64,000 nt of DNA from Bilifractor sp002394235 (GCF_052118845.1 NZ_JBQKGJ010000020.1:1-64000), one strand, 5' to 3'; numbered from the stretch's first letter, positions 43,528 to 52,914 are shown. Made by a program: numbers and translations. The notes: generated by a model from the sequence alone, not told the origin.

Positions 43528-44553
43528 ATGGTGACGATTAAAGATCTATCAAAAATGTGTGAGGTTTCTCCGGCGACGGTCAGCAAGGCGTTGAACGGCT
43601 ACGGCGACGTAGGAAAAGAGACGACGGAACGGATCCTGAGGGCAGCCCGGGAGATGCATTACATGCCGAACGCAGCCGCGAGACAGCTGAAGACCAATAT
43701 CTCACATAATATCGGAGTCGTATTTGAGGACGAGACCATGAGCGGTCTGACTCATGAATATTTTTCGCAGATTTTGAACAGCGCGAAGAATACGGTAGAA
43801 GCGCTGGGGTATGACATTACCTTTATCAGCCAGGCCATCGGCGGGAGATCCTTCACGGAACACTGCAGATACCGCAAGTGCGACGGAGTGTTGATCGCCA
43901 GCGTTGACTTCACAGGTCGCGCGGTTCGGGAACTGATTGACAGTGAGTTTCCGACGGTAACGATAGACTATACGTTTAATAATCACAGCTGTGTGATGAG
44001 TGACAACGTGAACGGTGCGTACCAGCTGGTGCATTACCTGTATGACAAGGGACACCGGAGGATCGCATTCATTCACGGAGAACAGACGTCGGTTACACAG
44101 AAACGGCTGAGCGGATTCTACAAGGCGTGCGGTGAACTCGGAATCGATGTGCCTGAGGAATATGTCATCGAGGGCAGGTATCACGACACAAAGGTATCAG
44201 CAGAGGCGACGCGCCGGCTTATGGAGCTGAAAGAACCGCCGACCGCGATCATGTATCCGGATGATTTCTCGTACATCGGCGGAAGCAATCAGTGTGAGCG
44301 CATGGGGATTTCCATTCCGGGAGACCTGAGCGTGGTCGGATACGATGGCATCAATCTGTCGCAGGTGATCCGCCCGAAGCTTACTACGTGGTATCAGGAC
44401 GCGGCAAAGATCGGAGAGGTTTCCGGGAGAAAGCTGGTCGAGTCCATCGAGCACAAGAAGAGCTGCGTCGCAGAGGAGCTTCTCGTTGAGGGAAAGCTGC
44501 TGGAGGGGCAGACGGTCAGAGATATTTCCGGGGATCCGAAGACTTCCGTGTAA
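43528..44553 (+). CDS. LacI-family transcriptional regulator of the cellobiose locus
   Basis: This 341-residue repressor has the N-terminal helix-turn-helix VTIKDLSKMCEVSPATVSKA and the hinge helix PNAAARQLKTN, then a periplasmic-binding-protein-like sensor domain (about 60-330; GVVFEDETMSGLTHEYF, GHRRIAFIHGEQTSVTQKRL, SVVGYDGINLSQ). It sits between the divergent cellobiose phosphorylase gene and the downstream ABC transporter genes, so cello-oligosaccharide-responsive control of both is inferred. The ATG follows AAAGGAGAGATCAGGACATC. Operator-like sites overlap its own promoter. Confidence 0.9.
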   Translation: MVTIKDLSKMCEVSPATVSKALNGYGDVGKETTERILRAAREMHYMPNAAARQLKTNISHNIGVVFEDETMSGLTHEYFSQILNSAKNTVEALGYDITFISQAIGGRSFTEHCRYRKCDGVLIASVDFTGRAVRELIDSEFPTVTIDYTFNNHSCVMSDNVNGAYQLVHYLYDKGHRRIAFIHGEQTSVTQKRLSGFYKACGELGIDVPEEYVIEGRYHDTKVSAEATRRLMELKEPPTAIMYPDDFSYIGGSNQCERMGISIPGDLSVVGYDGINLSQVIRPKLTTWYQDAAKIGEVSGRKLVESIEHKKSCVAEELLVEGKLLEGQTVRDISGDPKTSV

Positions 44554-44815
44554 GTGGTGCGCCGGACCGGACGTGATCGGAAAGGCATGGAATCGTCTTC
44601 CATGAGTCTTGCATGTGAGTGATGTGAATGCGCCAGAAGAGCAGTTGAGCTGATGAAAGCCCCGCCGCGCAGGACGCGGATGAGATTTGCAGGCAATAAC
44701 ATTGCACCAAGATGTAATACATAGAGGTAACCTGTTGTTTTTGTTTCTAAAATAAACTCTGTATCAAAATCCAAATCATGACAGCAGAGCTATTTAATGT
44801 AAGGGAGGAAAAAAC

Positions 44816-46300
44816 ATGAAGAAACGTATGAGAACATTACTCAGTCTTGCAATGGCGGCGGCACTGGTAGTGCCGATGGCAGCGTGCGGCAGCGGCTCCA
44901 CTGCTTCCTCATCCGCGGCATCCTCGTCCGGATCGTCCGCAAGCAGTGCAAGTACATCTGCTTCTTCCAGTGCGGAGGAAGAGACCACGGCTGCTTCCTC
45001 AAGCTCGGCAGCCGAGGCGACGTCTTCGTCTGCGGATGCTTCCGGAGAGGGAACTGTTCTGAATATCCAGTGCTGGAATGATGAGTTCGCGAATCGTCTT
45101 GCGGCTCACTATCCGGGATTTGAGGCTGCTGATCCGAATGATGCCACGAAGGGCGGCAAGATCGGCGACGTTACCGTGAAATTTACAGTTACTCCTTCTG
45201 ATGACAACGCATACCAGAACAATCTGGACACCGTACTTCCGGAGAACGCGGATGCATCAGCGGACAAGAAGGTTGATATCTTCCTGGTAGAAGCGGATTA
45301 CGCGCTGAAGTATATTGACGCTGACGCGGATGTTGCGATGAAGCTCTCAGACCTTGGCATTACCGATGACGATCTCTCCAAGCAGTATCAGTATACAAAG
45401 GATGTCGTGACGGACGCGAACGGAGATATCCGCGGTTCCTCATGGCAGGCATGCTCCGCAGGACTGATCTTCAACCGTGATATCGCGAAGAAGGTTCTCG
45501 GAACAGATGATCTGGACGCGGTTCAGGATGCGGTTTCCAGCTGGGACAAATTCAATGAGACCGCCAAGAAGGTAAAGGATGCGGGCTATCAGATGTGCTC
45601 CGCTATGGATACCTATCGTGTATATTCCAACAACGTTTCCGGACCGTGGGTTCAGGACGGCAAGGTTGTCGTTGATGACAACATCAAGGCATGGGCAGAT
45701 GATTCCAAGGCTCTTGTAGACGCAGGCGAGGAGAACTCCTATGAGCTGTGGTCCGACGACTGGTCAAAGGGATTCTTCAAGGATACTCCGGTATTCTGCT
45801 ACTTCGGACCGGCATGGCTGATCAACTTCTCGATGCACAGCGATGAGGACGGATCCGTCGGCAAGGACGGTGGCTGGGGTCTGGTAACAGGACCGCAGGG
45901 CTTCTACTGGGGCGGCACATGGATCTGCGCGGCAAACGGAACTGACAACCCGACGCTCGTAAAGGATATCATCCTGAACATGACGACAAACGATGATATC
46001 ATGAAGGAAATCGCTGTTGATGATTCTGACTGTGTAAACAACAAGACCGTTCTGGATGCTCTCGCAAACGACGAGTCCTTCGGAAACCCGATCCTCGGCG
46101 GACAGAATCCGTACGCGATGCTGTCAGCAGGTGCTGAGAAGGTAGATATGAGCAACATCTCCATTTACGATCAGGGATGCAACGAGGAATTCCAGACCGC
46201 GATGAAGAACTATTTCGATGGAAATGCTTCCTATGACGATGCACTGGCGCAGTTCAAGAGCGCAATTCAGGAGAAATATCCGGATGTCAGCGTAGACTGA
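44816..46300 (+). CDS. Sugar ABC transporter solute-binding lipoprotein
   Basis: This 494-residue extracellular lipoprotein delivers a sugar to the permeases encoded next. It has a signal peptide with lipobox VPMAAC (lipid-modified Cys24), a long Ser/Ala linker (about 25-75) holding the domain off the membrane, and a family 1 binding fold starting LNIQCWNDEFANRL. Later motifs include WAFF-type YFGPAWLINFSM and GTWICAANGTDNP. The ATG follows AAGGGAGGAAAAAAC. The context of cellobiose phosphorylase and LacI suggests cellobiose or cellodextrin as ligand. An intercistronic hairpin separates it from the permease genes, as usual for highly expressed binding proteins. Confidence 0.9.
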   Translation: MKKRMRTLLSLAMAAALVVPMAACGSGSTASSSAASSSGSSASSASTSASSSAEEETTAASSSSAAEATSSSADASGEGTVLNIQCWNDEFANRLAAHYPGFEAADPNDATKGGKIGDVTVKFTVTPSDDNAYQNNLDTVLPENADASADKKVDIFLVEADYALKYIDADADVAMKLSDLGITDDDLSKQYQYTKDVVTDANGDIRGSSWQACSAGLIFNRDIAKKVLGTDDLDAVQDAVSSWDKFNETAKKVKDAGYQMCSAMDTYRVYSNNVSGPWVQDGKVVVDDNIKAWADDSKALVDAGEENSYELWSDDWSKGFFKDTPVFCYFGPAWLINFSMHSDEDGSVGKDGGWGLVTGPQGFYWGGTWICAANGTDNPTLVKDIILNMTTNDDIMKEIAVDDSDCVNNKTVLDALANDESFGNPILGGQNPYAMLSAGAEKVDMSNISIYDQGCNEEFQTAMKNYFDGNASYDDALAQFKSAIQEKYPDVSVD

Positions 46301-46342
46301 CGGAAGGAAAAGGAAAGGAGCGATGGATCCGTGAAAGCTTAA

Positions 46343-46390
46343 GGATCCGTCGTCCCGGTCGGGGATCTGCTCTGACGGATCCCCGTTTTT
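46343..46390 (+). terminator. Intercistronic terminator/attenuator with alternative pairing
   Basis: CGGGGATC (46360-46367) pairs with GATCCCCG (46378-46385) followed by TTTTT. The competing pair GGATCCGTC (46343-46351) / GACGGATCC (46374-46382) would remove the terminator stem. It lies between the binding-protein and permease genes. Confidence 0.7.
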
Positions 46391-46435
46391 ATACGCAGAT
46401 ATAAATCGGAGCCATTTGAGTCGGGAGGTCAGGGT

Positions 46436-47347
46436 ATGGAAAAGCATAAGAAAAGCAGGATCAAAAGGCATAACCGGTACGGATATATTTTTCTGATACC
46501 CTTTATGGCGGTGTTTGTAATCTTTCAGATGATTCCGCTGGTTTCTACCATTTACAACAGTTTTTTTGAAAATTACAGATCGGGTCTGAAGCAGATCGGA
46601 CCGAATTTCATCGGACTTGCAAATTACGCAAAGCTGTTTACGAGCGGTGATCTGCCGAAGTATTTCGCGAACACCATGATCATGTGGGTGCTTGGATTTG
46701 TGCCCCAGATCGTAGTCTCGCTGGCGCTTGCAGCCTGGTTCACCGATCCGTCCCTGCACTTGAAAGCGCAAAGATTTTTCAAGACTGTGATTTATCTCCC
46801 GAACCTGATTATGGCATCGGCGTTTGCCATGCTGTTCTTCACCCTTTTTGCGGACAGCGGGCCTGTCAATTCGATTCTGATGTCTCTGCACCTGATTGCG
46901 AAGCCCTATAAGTTCATGTCTCATATCGGAAGCGTCCGGGGTATGGTCGCGTTTATGAACTTCCTGATGTGGTTCGGCAACACGACGATCCTCCTGATGG
47001 CAGGTATGCTGGGCATTGACTCGTCGCTGTTTGAGGCGGCCGAGGTAGACGGCGCCAATGCGAGACAGATTTTCTTCCGCATTACGATGCCGATTCTGAA
47101 ACCGATTTTTGTGTACGTCATGATCACATCCCTGATCGGTGGTCTGCAGATGTTCGATGTTCCGCAGATCCTGACGAACGGAAGCGGAGATCCGATGCGT
47201 TCTTCGATGACGCTTATCATGTATCTGAATAAGCATCTGTACAGCAAGAACTACGGAATGGCCGGTGCCCTGTCGGTGATTCTGCTGATCATTACCGGTT
47301 TACTGAGTATGGTTGTGTTCAAGACAACAGCGGACAAGCAGGACTGA
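46436..47347 (+). CDS. Sugar ABC transporter permease, MalF-like
   Basis: This 303-residue inner-membrane subunit has six hydrophobic segments, an N-terminal charged patch (KHKKSRIKRHNRYGY), and the EAA loop FEAAEVDGANARQIFFRITM that docks on the ATPase. It is a CUT1-type permease. ATG is preceded by TCGGGAGGTCAGGGT. The companion MalG-like gene starts 16 nt after its stop. Confidence 0.9.
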   Translation: MEKHKKSRIKRHNRYGYIFLIPFMAVFVIFQMIPLVSTIYNSFFENYRSGLKQIGPNFIGLANYAKLFTSGDLPKYFANTMIMWVLGFVPQIVVSLALAAWFTDPSLHLKAQRFFKTVIYLPNLIMASAFAMLFFTLFADSGPVNSILMSLHLIAKPYKFMSHIGSVRGMVAFMNFLMWFGNTTILLMAGMLGIDSSLFEAAEVDGANARQIFFRITMPILKPIFVYVMITSLIGGLQMFDVPQILTNGSGDPMRSSMTLIMYLNKHLYSKNYGMAGALSVILLIITGLLSMVVFKTTADKQD

Positions 47348-47363
47348 AAGGAGGGGACAGGAG

Positions 47364-48233
47364 ATGGCTGCAGTACAAAATAACGAAGAAAAAACAGCGA
47401 AGGGAACTGTCAGGGGAAGAAGAATTTTTTCCTATATAATACTCATCCTTCTGACCTTCCTGTGTCTGATCTGGTTCTACATTCTGTTCATCAATACCAC
47501 CAGATCCAACGGCGAGCTGGGCAAAGGGTTTACACCGGTCCCGAGTTCACATTTAATTGAGAATCTGTACAATATGCTGCACGGATCGCTTCCTTTCGTG
47601 CGCGGCATGCTGAATTCGCTGATCATTGCCGGCCTCAGCGCCCTGTGCAGCACGTATTTCAGCACGATGACTGCATACGCAATTCACGCATATGACTTCA
47701 AGGGAAAGAAGGCGATTTACACCTTTATTCTCGCGATCATGATGATTCCGACGCAGGTGTCCGCGCTTGGTTTTGTACAGCTGGTCAGCAAGATGAATCT
47801 GATGGATCACTATCTCCCGCTTGTAGTTCCGGCTGTCGCGTCGCCGATTGTATTCTTCTATATGAAGCAGTACATGGACTCAAACCTTCCGGGTTCTCTT
47901 CTGGAGGCCGCGAGGATTGACGGAGCCGGTGAATTCCGGATCTTCAACACCATCGTTATGCCGCTTATGAAACCGGCAATCGCGGTGCAGGCGATCTTCA
48001 CCTTCGTCAACAGCTGGAACAATTACTTCACTCCCGCGCTGATTCTGCACAAGGAGAGCATGAAGACGCTTCCCGTGCTAATTGCAGAGCTCCGTTCCGC
48101 GGACTGGCTGAAGTTTGATATGGGACAGGTATATGCGTCCATCACCTTCTCCATCTTCCCGGTCATCTTCGTATATCTCTTCCTCTCGAAATATATCGTC
48201 GGAGGAGTTACGGCCGGAGGCGTGAAGGGCTGA
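47364..48233 (+). CDS. Sugar ABC transporter permease, MalG-like
   Basis: This 289-residue CUT1 permease has six membrane segments and the EAA loop LLEAARIDGAGEFRIFNTIV, ending with the family-typical YIVGGVTAGGVKG. The start at 47364 follows AAAGGAGGGGACAGGAG; an in-frame start at 47313 overlapping the previous gene is rejected. No ATPase gene follows, so a shared ATPase (MsmK-like) from elsewhere must energise the transporter. The 3' end, including the stop codon, is duplicated downstream. Confidence 0.9.
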   Translation: MAAVQNNEEKTAKGTVRGRRIFSYIILILLTFLCLIWFYILFINTTRSNGELGKGFTPVPSSHLIENLYNMLHGSLPFVRGMLNSLIIAGLSALCSTYFSTMTAYAIHAYDFKGKKAIYTFILAIMMIPTQVSALGFVQLVSKMNLMDHYLPLVVPAVASPIVFFYMKQYMDSNLPGSLLEAARIDGAGEFRIFNTIVMPLMKPAIAVQAIFTFVNSWNNYFTPALILHKESMKTLPVLIAELRSADWLKFDMGQVYASITFSIFPVIFVYLFLSKYIVGGVTAGGVKG

Positions 48234-48291
48234 TCCGGTATATAACAGGAGTTACGGCCGGAGGCGTGAAAGGCTGATCCGGTATATATCC
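48204..48291 (+). repeat. 44-bp tandem duplication of the MalG-like gene 3' end
   Basis: GGAGTTACGGCCGGAGGCGT at 48204 recurs at 48248, each continuing GAA-GGCTGATCCGGTATATA. The first copy holds the true stop codon. Confidence 0.95.
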
Positions 48292-48311
48292 GGAAATTGA
48301 ATACTGATTCA

Positions 48312-48356
48312 GAAAGAGGCTGTGAAAGCGGGTACGCTTGAGCAGCCTCTTTGTTT
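48312..48356 (+). terminator. Intrinsic terminator after the sugar transporter operon
   Basis: AGAGGCTG pairs with CAGCCTCT around a loop with an inner AAAGCG/CGCTT stem, followed by TTGTTT, which merges with module copy 5. Confidence 0.75.
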
Positions 48357-48449
48357 ACGCGAACAGTGAGCCGCAGCCGAATGCGAAGTATTCGTGTGCG
48401 GCGAGCGTCGCGATAGCGAGATAAAACTCGCGCAGCGTGTTTTATCTCG
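48354..48449 (+). repeat. 96-nt structured module, copy 5
   Basis: Same 96-nt sequence as the other copies and closest to the apparent consensus. It lies between the transporter operon terminator and the exonuclease gene; the remaining part of the 388-nt gap holds only the exonuclease promoter. Confidence 0.95.
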
Positions 48450-48560
48450 TTGTGCCCGGGAAAGTTTTTCTGTATACGCACCGCTTAAGTTCTTGCCGTA
48501 CATAGATGGGGCGTACAGTAACTGGGCGGGTGGAGCTTTAGAAAGTAGTGCGGGTATGCA

Positions 48561-48590
48561 TTGCGCGGCAACAAAGGGATGTGCTATGAT
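48561..48590 (+). promoter_or_regulatory. Putative promoter of the exonuclease gene
   Basis: TTGCGC, 18 nt, TATGAT, about 30 nt before the start codon. Confidence 0.5.
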
Positions 48591-48621
48591 AAAACTATCT
48601 ATGCAAAAAGGACATGAAACA

Positions 48622-49584
48622 ATGAATTATATTGTCTTTGATCTTGAGTGGAACCAGAGCCCCTACGGCAAAAGCCGGGAGGTGAAGCGTCTTCCGTTTG
48701 AGATTATTGAGATCGGGGCCGTAAAGCTGGATGAGAACCGGGAGATTGTCGATACGTTTCAGCGTGTGATACGGCCGGTTGTCTATAAATCTTTGAATTA
48801 CCGCACACGGGAGATTGTGCATATCGGCAGAGAAGAACTGAAGAACGGCGACTATTTTCCGGATGCGGTCCGGCAGTTCCTGGCCTGGGCCGGTCCGGAA
48901 TCGATTTTCTGCACCTGGGGCACCGTTGATCTGACAGAGCTTCAGCGAAATATGAAATATTATCAGGTGCTTGAACTGTTGAAGGGACCGCTTCATTACT
49001 ATGATGTTCAGAAACTGTTCGCGGTTCAGTTCGAGGATATGAAGAGCCGCAGAGCACTGGAATACGGGATTGATTACCTGAAGCTCGGAAAGGACGAGGA
49101 ATTTCACCGGGCGCTGTCAGATGCCAGGTATACCGCGCTGATTTTTCAGAAGATCGACATGGATGTCGTGCTTGCCTACGACTCCATCGACGTGTATCAG
49201 AACCCGAAGAAGAAAACCGAGGAAATCCACACGATTTACAACGGGTACAGCAAATACATCTCCAGGGAGTTCAAAACCAAGGAGGAAGCGATGAAGGATC
49301 CGGAGGTCTGCAGTACCTACTGCTGCAGATGCGGAAGGAAGTCCCGGAAGAAGATGCGCTGGTTTTCCGTGAATTCGCGGAACTACTACAGCGTGGCCTG
49401 GTGTCCGGAGCACGGTTATCTGAAGGGAAAGATCCGGATGAAGCATACCGATGAGGGAAGGGTCTACGTGGTGAAGACCATCAAGATCAGCAGTGAGGCT
49501 GAGGCGGATGTGATCCGCAGCAAACGGGACGGACTTCGCGCGAGAAGGCGCAAAAAAAGGCATGAAACCAGTGGAATGGCTTGA
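48622..49584 (+). CDS. DEDD-type 3'-5' exonuclease with C-terminal Cys-rich domain
   Basis: This 320-residue protein starts MNYIVFDLEWNQSPYG, exonuclease motif I of the DEDDh group (FDLEW). It continues with IIEIGAVKLDE, motif II CTWGTVDLTEL and motif III FHRALSDARYTALIF. It resembles KapD/ERI-1-like exonucleases acting on RNA or single-stranded ends. The C-terminus (about 232-320) carries CSTYCCRCGRK and AWCPEHGYLKG, a possible zinc-binding domain, and ends in Arg/Lys-rich RARRRKKR. The start ATG lies 10 nt after AAAAGGAC; another in-frame ATG at 48601 is possible, and a frame reaching back into module copy 5 is rejected. Confidence 0.8.
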   Translation: MNYIVFDLEWNQSPYGKSREVKRLPFEIIEIGAVKLDENREIVDTFQRVIRPVVYKSLNYRTREIVHIGREELKNGDYFPDAVRQFLAWAGPESIFCTWGTVDLTELQRNMKYYQVLELLKGPLHYYDVQKLFAVQFEDMKSRRALEYGIDYLKLGKDEEFHRALSDARYTALIFQKIDMDVVLAYDSIDVYQNPKKKTEEIHTIYNGYSKYISREFKTKEEAMKDPEVCSTYCCRCGRKSRKKMRWFSVNSRNYYSVAWCPEHGYLKGKIRMKHTDEGRVYVVKTIKISSEAEADVIRSKRDGLRARRRKKRHETSGMA

Positions 49585-49610
49585 CAATGCTTCAGCCGTC
49601 TTTTTATAAT
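49581..49610 (+). promoter_or_regulatory. Promoter of ileS
   Basis: Perfect TTGACA (49581-49586), 18 nt, TATAAT (49605-49610). The -35 overlaps the stop codon of the exonuclease gene. The leader of about 70 nt is too short for a T-box. Confidence 0.85.
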
Positions 49611-49686
49611 AGATTGCCTGAAAGGCATATATGGTTTTTTACATGTGACGAGAAAACATTGTAAACCAAAGGAGGAAATTACTGAT

Positions 49687-52600
49687 ATGTACCGAAAAGT
49701 CGATACAAACCTCAACTTCGTAGAGAGAGAGGGAGAGACAGAGAAGTTCTGGGAGGAGAACCGGATCTTCGAGAAAAGTGTAAAGAAAAATGAAGGGCAT
49801 CCTATGTATATGTTCTATGACGGTCCGCCAACGGCGAACGGCAAGCCGCATATCGGACATGTACTGACCCGTGTGATTAAGGATATGATTCCCAGATACC
49901 GCACGATGAAGGGATATGAGGTCCCCCGGAAGGCCGGATGGGATACGCACGGACTGCCTGTTGAGCTGGAAGTTGAGAAGGAAATCGGCATTGAGGGCAA
50001 GGATGAAATAGAAGCCTACGGAATCGAGCCCTTCATCAAGAAGTGCAAGGAATCCGTATGGAAATACAAGGGAATGTGGGAGCAGTTTTCCGGTAAGGTC
50101 GGATTCTGGGCCGATATGGACAACCCCTACGTTACCTACTATGATGATTATATCGAGTCCGAGTGGTGGGCGCTGAAGGAAATCTGGAAGAAGGGTCTTC
50201 TGTACAAGGGATTCAAGGTTGTTCCTTACTGCCCGAGCTGTGGAACGCCGCTCTCCTCCCATGAGGTTGCGCAGGGATACAAGACCATCAAGGACCGCAC
50301 CGCGATCGTCCGCTTTAAGGTAAAGGGCGAGGACGCATATTTCCTGGCATGGACCACCACGCCGTGGACGCTTCCCTCCAACATCGCGCTCTGCGTGAAT
50401 CCGGAGGACGCGTACGCGAAGGTGAAGTGCGCGGACGGATATACCTATTACATGGCGGTCGCTCTTCTGGACAAGGTTCTCGGGCCTGTCGCGAAGGAGG
50501 AGGGAGAAAAGCCATACGAGATCCTTGAGACCTTTAAGGGAAAGGATCTGGAATACAAGGAGTACGAGCCTCTGTATCAGTGCGCGGCGGATGCAGCCGC
50601 GAAGCAGCACAAGAAGGCATTTTTCGTGTACTGCGATGATTATGTAACGATGACCGATGGTACCGGTATTGTTCATATCGCACCGGCATTCGGTGAGGAC
50701 GATGCCCGCGTCGGGAGAAAGTACGACGCTCCGTTTGTTCAGATGGTAGACGATCACGGCCGTCTGAAGCCGGAGACCGGAAAGTTTGCGGGAATGCGCT
50801 GCAAGCCGACCGAGCACGAGATGAAAGATGAGGGTACGGTCAGCGCGGATCCCGAGGTCCTGAAGGATCTTTCCGAGAGAAAGCTTCTGTTCGCGGCTCC
50901 GAAGGTAGAGCATGATTATCCGCATTGCTGGAGATGCGACACTCCTCTGATTTACTATGCGAGAGAGTCCTGGTTCATCAAGATGACAGCCGTTAAGGAT
51001 GATCTCGTGCGGAACAACAAGGAGATCAACTGGATCCCGCCGACGATCGGAGAAGGCAGATTCGGAAACTGGCTGGAGAATATCCAGGACTGGGGTATCT
51101 CGAGAAACCGTTACTGGGGCACGCCGCTTCCGGTATGGACCTGTCCGGACTGCGGAAAGCAGATCTGTGTCGGCTCCAGAAAGGAACTCGCGGAGCTGAC
51201 CGGAAATCCGGACGCGGAGCACACCGAGCTTCACAGACCTTATGTGGATCAGTTCACGATCAAATGTCCGGACTGCGGAGGCGAGATGCACCGTGTGCCG
51301 GAGGTTATCGACTGCTGGTTTGATTCCGGAGCGATGCCCTATGCGCAGCTTCATTACCCATTTGAGAATAAGGAGCTGTTCGAGAGGGAGTTCCCGGCGC
51401 AGTTTATTTCCGAGGCGGTGGATCAGACCAGAGGTTGGTTCTATTCTCTGCATGCCGAGTCCACACTGCTGTTCAACAAGCCTGCGTACAAGAATGTAAT
51501 CGTGCTCGGCCTTGTGCTGGACAAGGACGGCAACAAGATGTCCAAGTCCAAGGGCAATGCGGTGGAGCCGATGTCCGCGCTGCGCAAGTTCGGAGCGGAT
51601 GCGATCCGCTGGTACTTCTATATCAACAGCGCACCGTGGCTTCCGAACAAGTTCCATGACAAGGCTGTGATGGAGTATTCCAGAAGATTCATGGGAACGC
51701 TCTGGAATACCTATGCGTTCTGGGTACTTTACGCGAATATCGACAATTTTGATCCGACAAAGTATAAGTTGGATTACGACAAGCTTTCTGTCATGGACAA
51801 ATGGCTTCTGTCCCGTCTGAATTCTACGATCAAGGAGACGGACGCGGATCTCGATCAGTATCGTATCCCGGAGGCTGCCAAGACTCTGGAGTCCTTCGTC
51901 GACGACATGAGCAACTGGTATGTGCGCAGATCCCGTGAGAGATTCTGGGCGAAGGGAATGGAGCAGGACAAGATCAATGCCTACCTGACGCTTTATACCG
52001 CTCTTGTCGAGCTCTGCAAGGCAGCGGCTCCGATGATTCCGTTCATGACGGAGGACATCTATCAGAACCTCGTCCGCAGCGTCGACAGCAGTGCTCCGGA
52101 GAGCATTCATCTCTGTGATTATCCGACCGTGAACGAGGCGTGGATCGATAAGGATCTCGAGCAGAACATGCGTGAGGTTACGAGAATTGTTGTGCTCGGC
52201 CGCGCCGCGAGAAATGCTTCCGGTATCAAGAACCGTCAGCCGCTTTCCAGAATGTATGTCAAGGCGGACTTCCGTCTGGATGACTTCTACACCAAGATTG
52301 TGACCGATGAGCTGAATGTAAAGTCCGTGGAATTTTCGGATGATCTGAAGGTGGAGTACAGCATCAAGCCGCAGCTGAAGACAGTCGGCCCGAAGTACGG
52401 AAAGCTGGTCGGAGGCATCCGGAAGGCTCTTTCCGGGCTGGACGGAGCAGAGGCGGTAGCGGAACTCAACGCGAACGGTGTGCTGACGATTTCTGTTGAC
52501 GGGCAGAGCATTTCTCTTGCAAGAGAGGATCTCCTCATTGATATCGCGCAGACTGAGGGTTATGTGGCGCAGGCGGATCAGGGCGTGACCGTGATGCTGG

Positions 52601-52878
52601 ATACCGCGCTGACTCCGGAGCTGATTGAGGAGGGCTTCGTCGCGGAGCTGATCAGCAAGATTCAGACGATGCGCAAGGAAGCCGGCTTTGAGGTTATGGA
52701 CCGCATCAAGGTCTACGCAAAGGGCAACCGTCATATCGCGGACATTCTGAAGGCGAACAAAGAAAAGATCTCCAGAGTCGTTCTGGCCGATGATATCGTG
52801 ATCGGCGAGACGGCCGGCTATACCAAGGATTGGAAGATCAATTCTGAGGAAGTCACTCTGGGTGTCGAGAAACAGTAA
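49687..52878 (+). CDS. ileS: Isoleucyl-tRNA synthetase
   Basis: This class I synthetase charges tRNA-Ile. The 1063-residue protein has the HIGH motif (GKPHIGHVL), the editing CP1 domain with FLAWTTTPWTLPSN and DGTGIVHIAP, KMSKS as GNKMSKSKGN, and a C-terminal anticodon-binding and DUF5915-like extension. The length and the extension match the eukaryotic-like/mupirocin-resistant IleS2 type rather than the roughly 930-residue IleS1. The start at 49687 follows AAAGGAGGAAATTACTGAT; an earlier in-frame start at 49645 is rejected. It has its own promoter. Confidence 0.95.
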   Translation: MYRKVDTNLNFVEREGETEKFWEENRIFEKSVKKNEGHPMYMFYDGPPTANGKPHIGHVLTRVIKDMIPRYRTMKGYEVPRKAGWDTHGLPVELEVEKEIGIEGKDEIEAYGIEPFIKKCKESVWKYKGMWEQFSGKVGFWADMDNPYVTYYDDYIESEWWALKEIWKKGLLYKGFKVVPYCPSCGTPLSSHEVAQGYKTIKDRTAIVRFKVKGEDAYFLAWTTTPWTLPSNIALCVNPEDAYAKVKCADGYTYYMAVALLDKVLGPVAKEEGEKPYEILETFKGKDLEYKEYEPLYQCAADAAAKQHKKAFFVYCDDYVTMTDGTGIVHIAPAFGEDDARVGRKYDAPFVQMVDDHGRLKPETGKFAGMRCKPTEHEMKDEGTVSADPEVLKDLSERKLLFAAPKVEHDYPHCWRCDTPLIYYARESWFIKMTAVKDDLVRNNKEINWIPPTIGEGRFGNWLENIQDWGISRNRYWGTPLPVWTCPDCGKQICVGSRKELAELTGNPDAEHTELHRPYVDQFTIKCPDCGGEMHRVPEVIDCWFDSGAMPYAQLHYPFENKELFEREFPAQFISEAVDQTRGWFYSLHAESTLLFNKPAYKNVIVLGLVLDKDGNKMSKSKGNAVEPMSALRKFGADAIRWYFYINSAPWLPNKFHDKAVMEYSRRFMGTLWNTYAFWVLYANIDNFDPTKYKLDYDKLSVMDKWLLSRLNSTIKETDADLDQYRIPEAAKTLESFVDDMSNWYVRRSRERFWAKGMEQDKINAYLTLYTALVELCKAAAPMIPFMTEDIYQNLVRSVDSSAPESIHLCDYPTVNEAWIDKDLEQNMREVTRIVVLGRAARNASGIKNRQPLSRMYVKADFRLDDFYTKIVTDELNVKSVEFSDDLKVEYSIKPQLKTVGPKYGKLVGGIRKALSGLDGAEAVAELNANGVLTISVDGQSISLAREDLLIDIAQTEGYVAQADQGVTVMLDTALTPELIEEGFVAELISKIQTMRKEAGFEVMDRIKVYAKGNRHIADILKANKEKISRVVLADDIVIGETAGYTKDWKINSEEVTLGVEKQ

Positions 52879-52914
52879 GGATATTTCTGGGAGCCCGGAT
52901 CTGCCGGACTCCCT

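Noticed and set aside
8527..48481. Small Arg-rich peptides recurring at several sites (for example LSRYRDARRTRILRIRLRL)
   Set aside because: They are translations of the 96-nt module in either direction; the copies have no consistent ribosome site or start, so the conserved object is the nucleic acid.
48394..48621. N-terminal extension of the exonuclease
   Set aside because: It would begin inside module copy 5 and lacks a ribosome site; the family starts at MNYIVFDLEW.
49587..49686. T-box riboswitch upstream of ileS
   Set aside because: The predicted promoter leaves only about 70 nt of leader with no specifier loop or T-box sequence.
49639..52734. 1031-codon open frame antisense to ileS
   Set aside because: It mirrors the strongly recognisable ileS; the reading frame is a codon-bias shadow without motifs.
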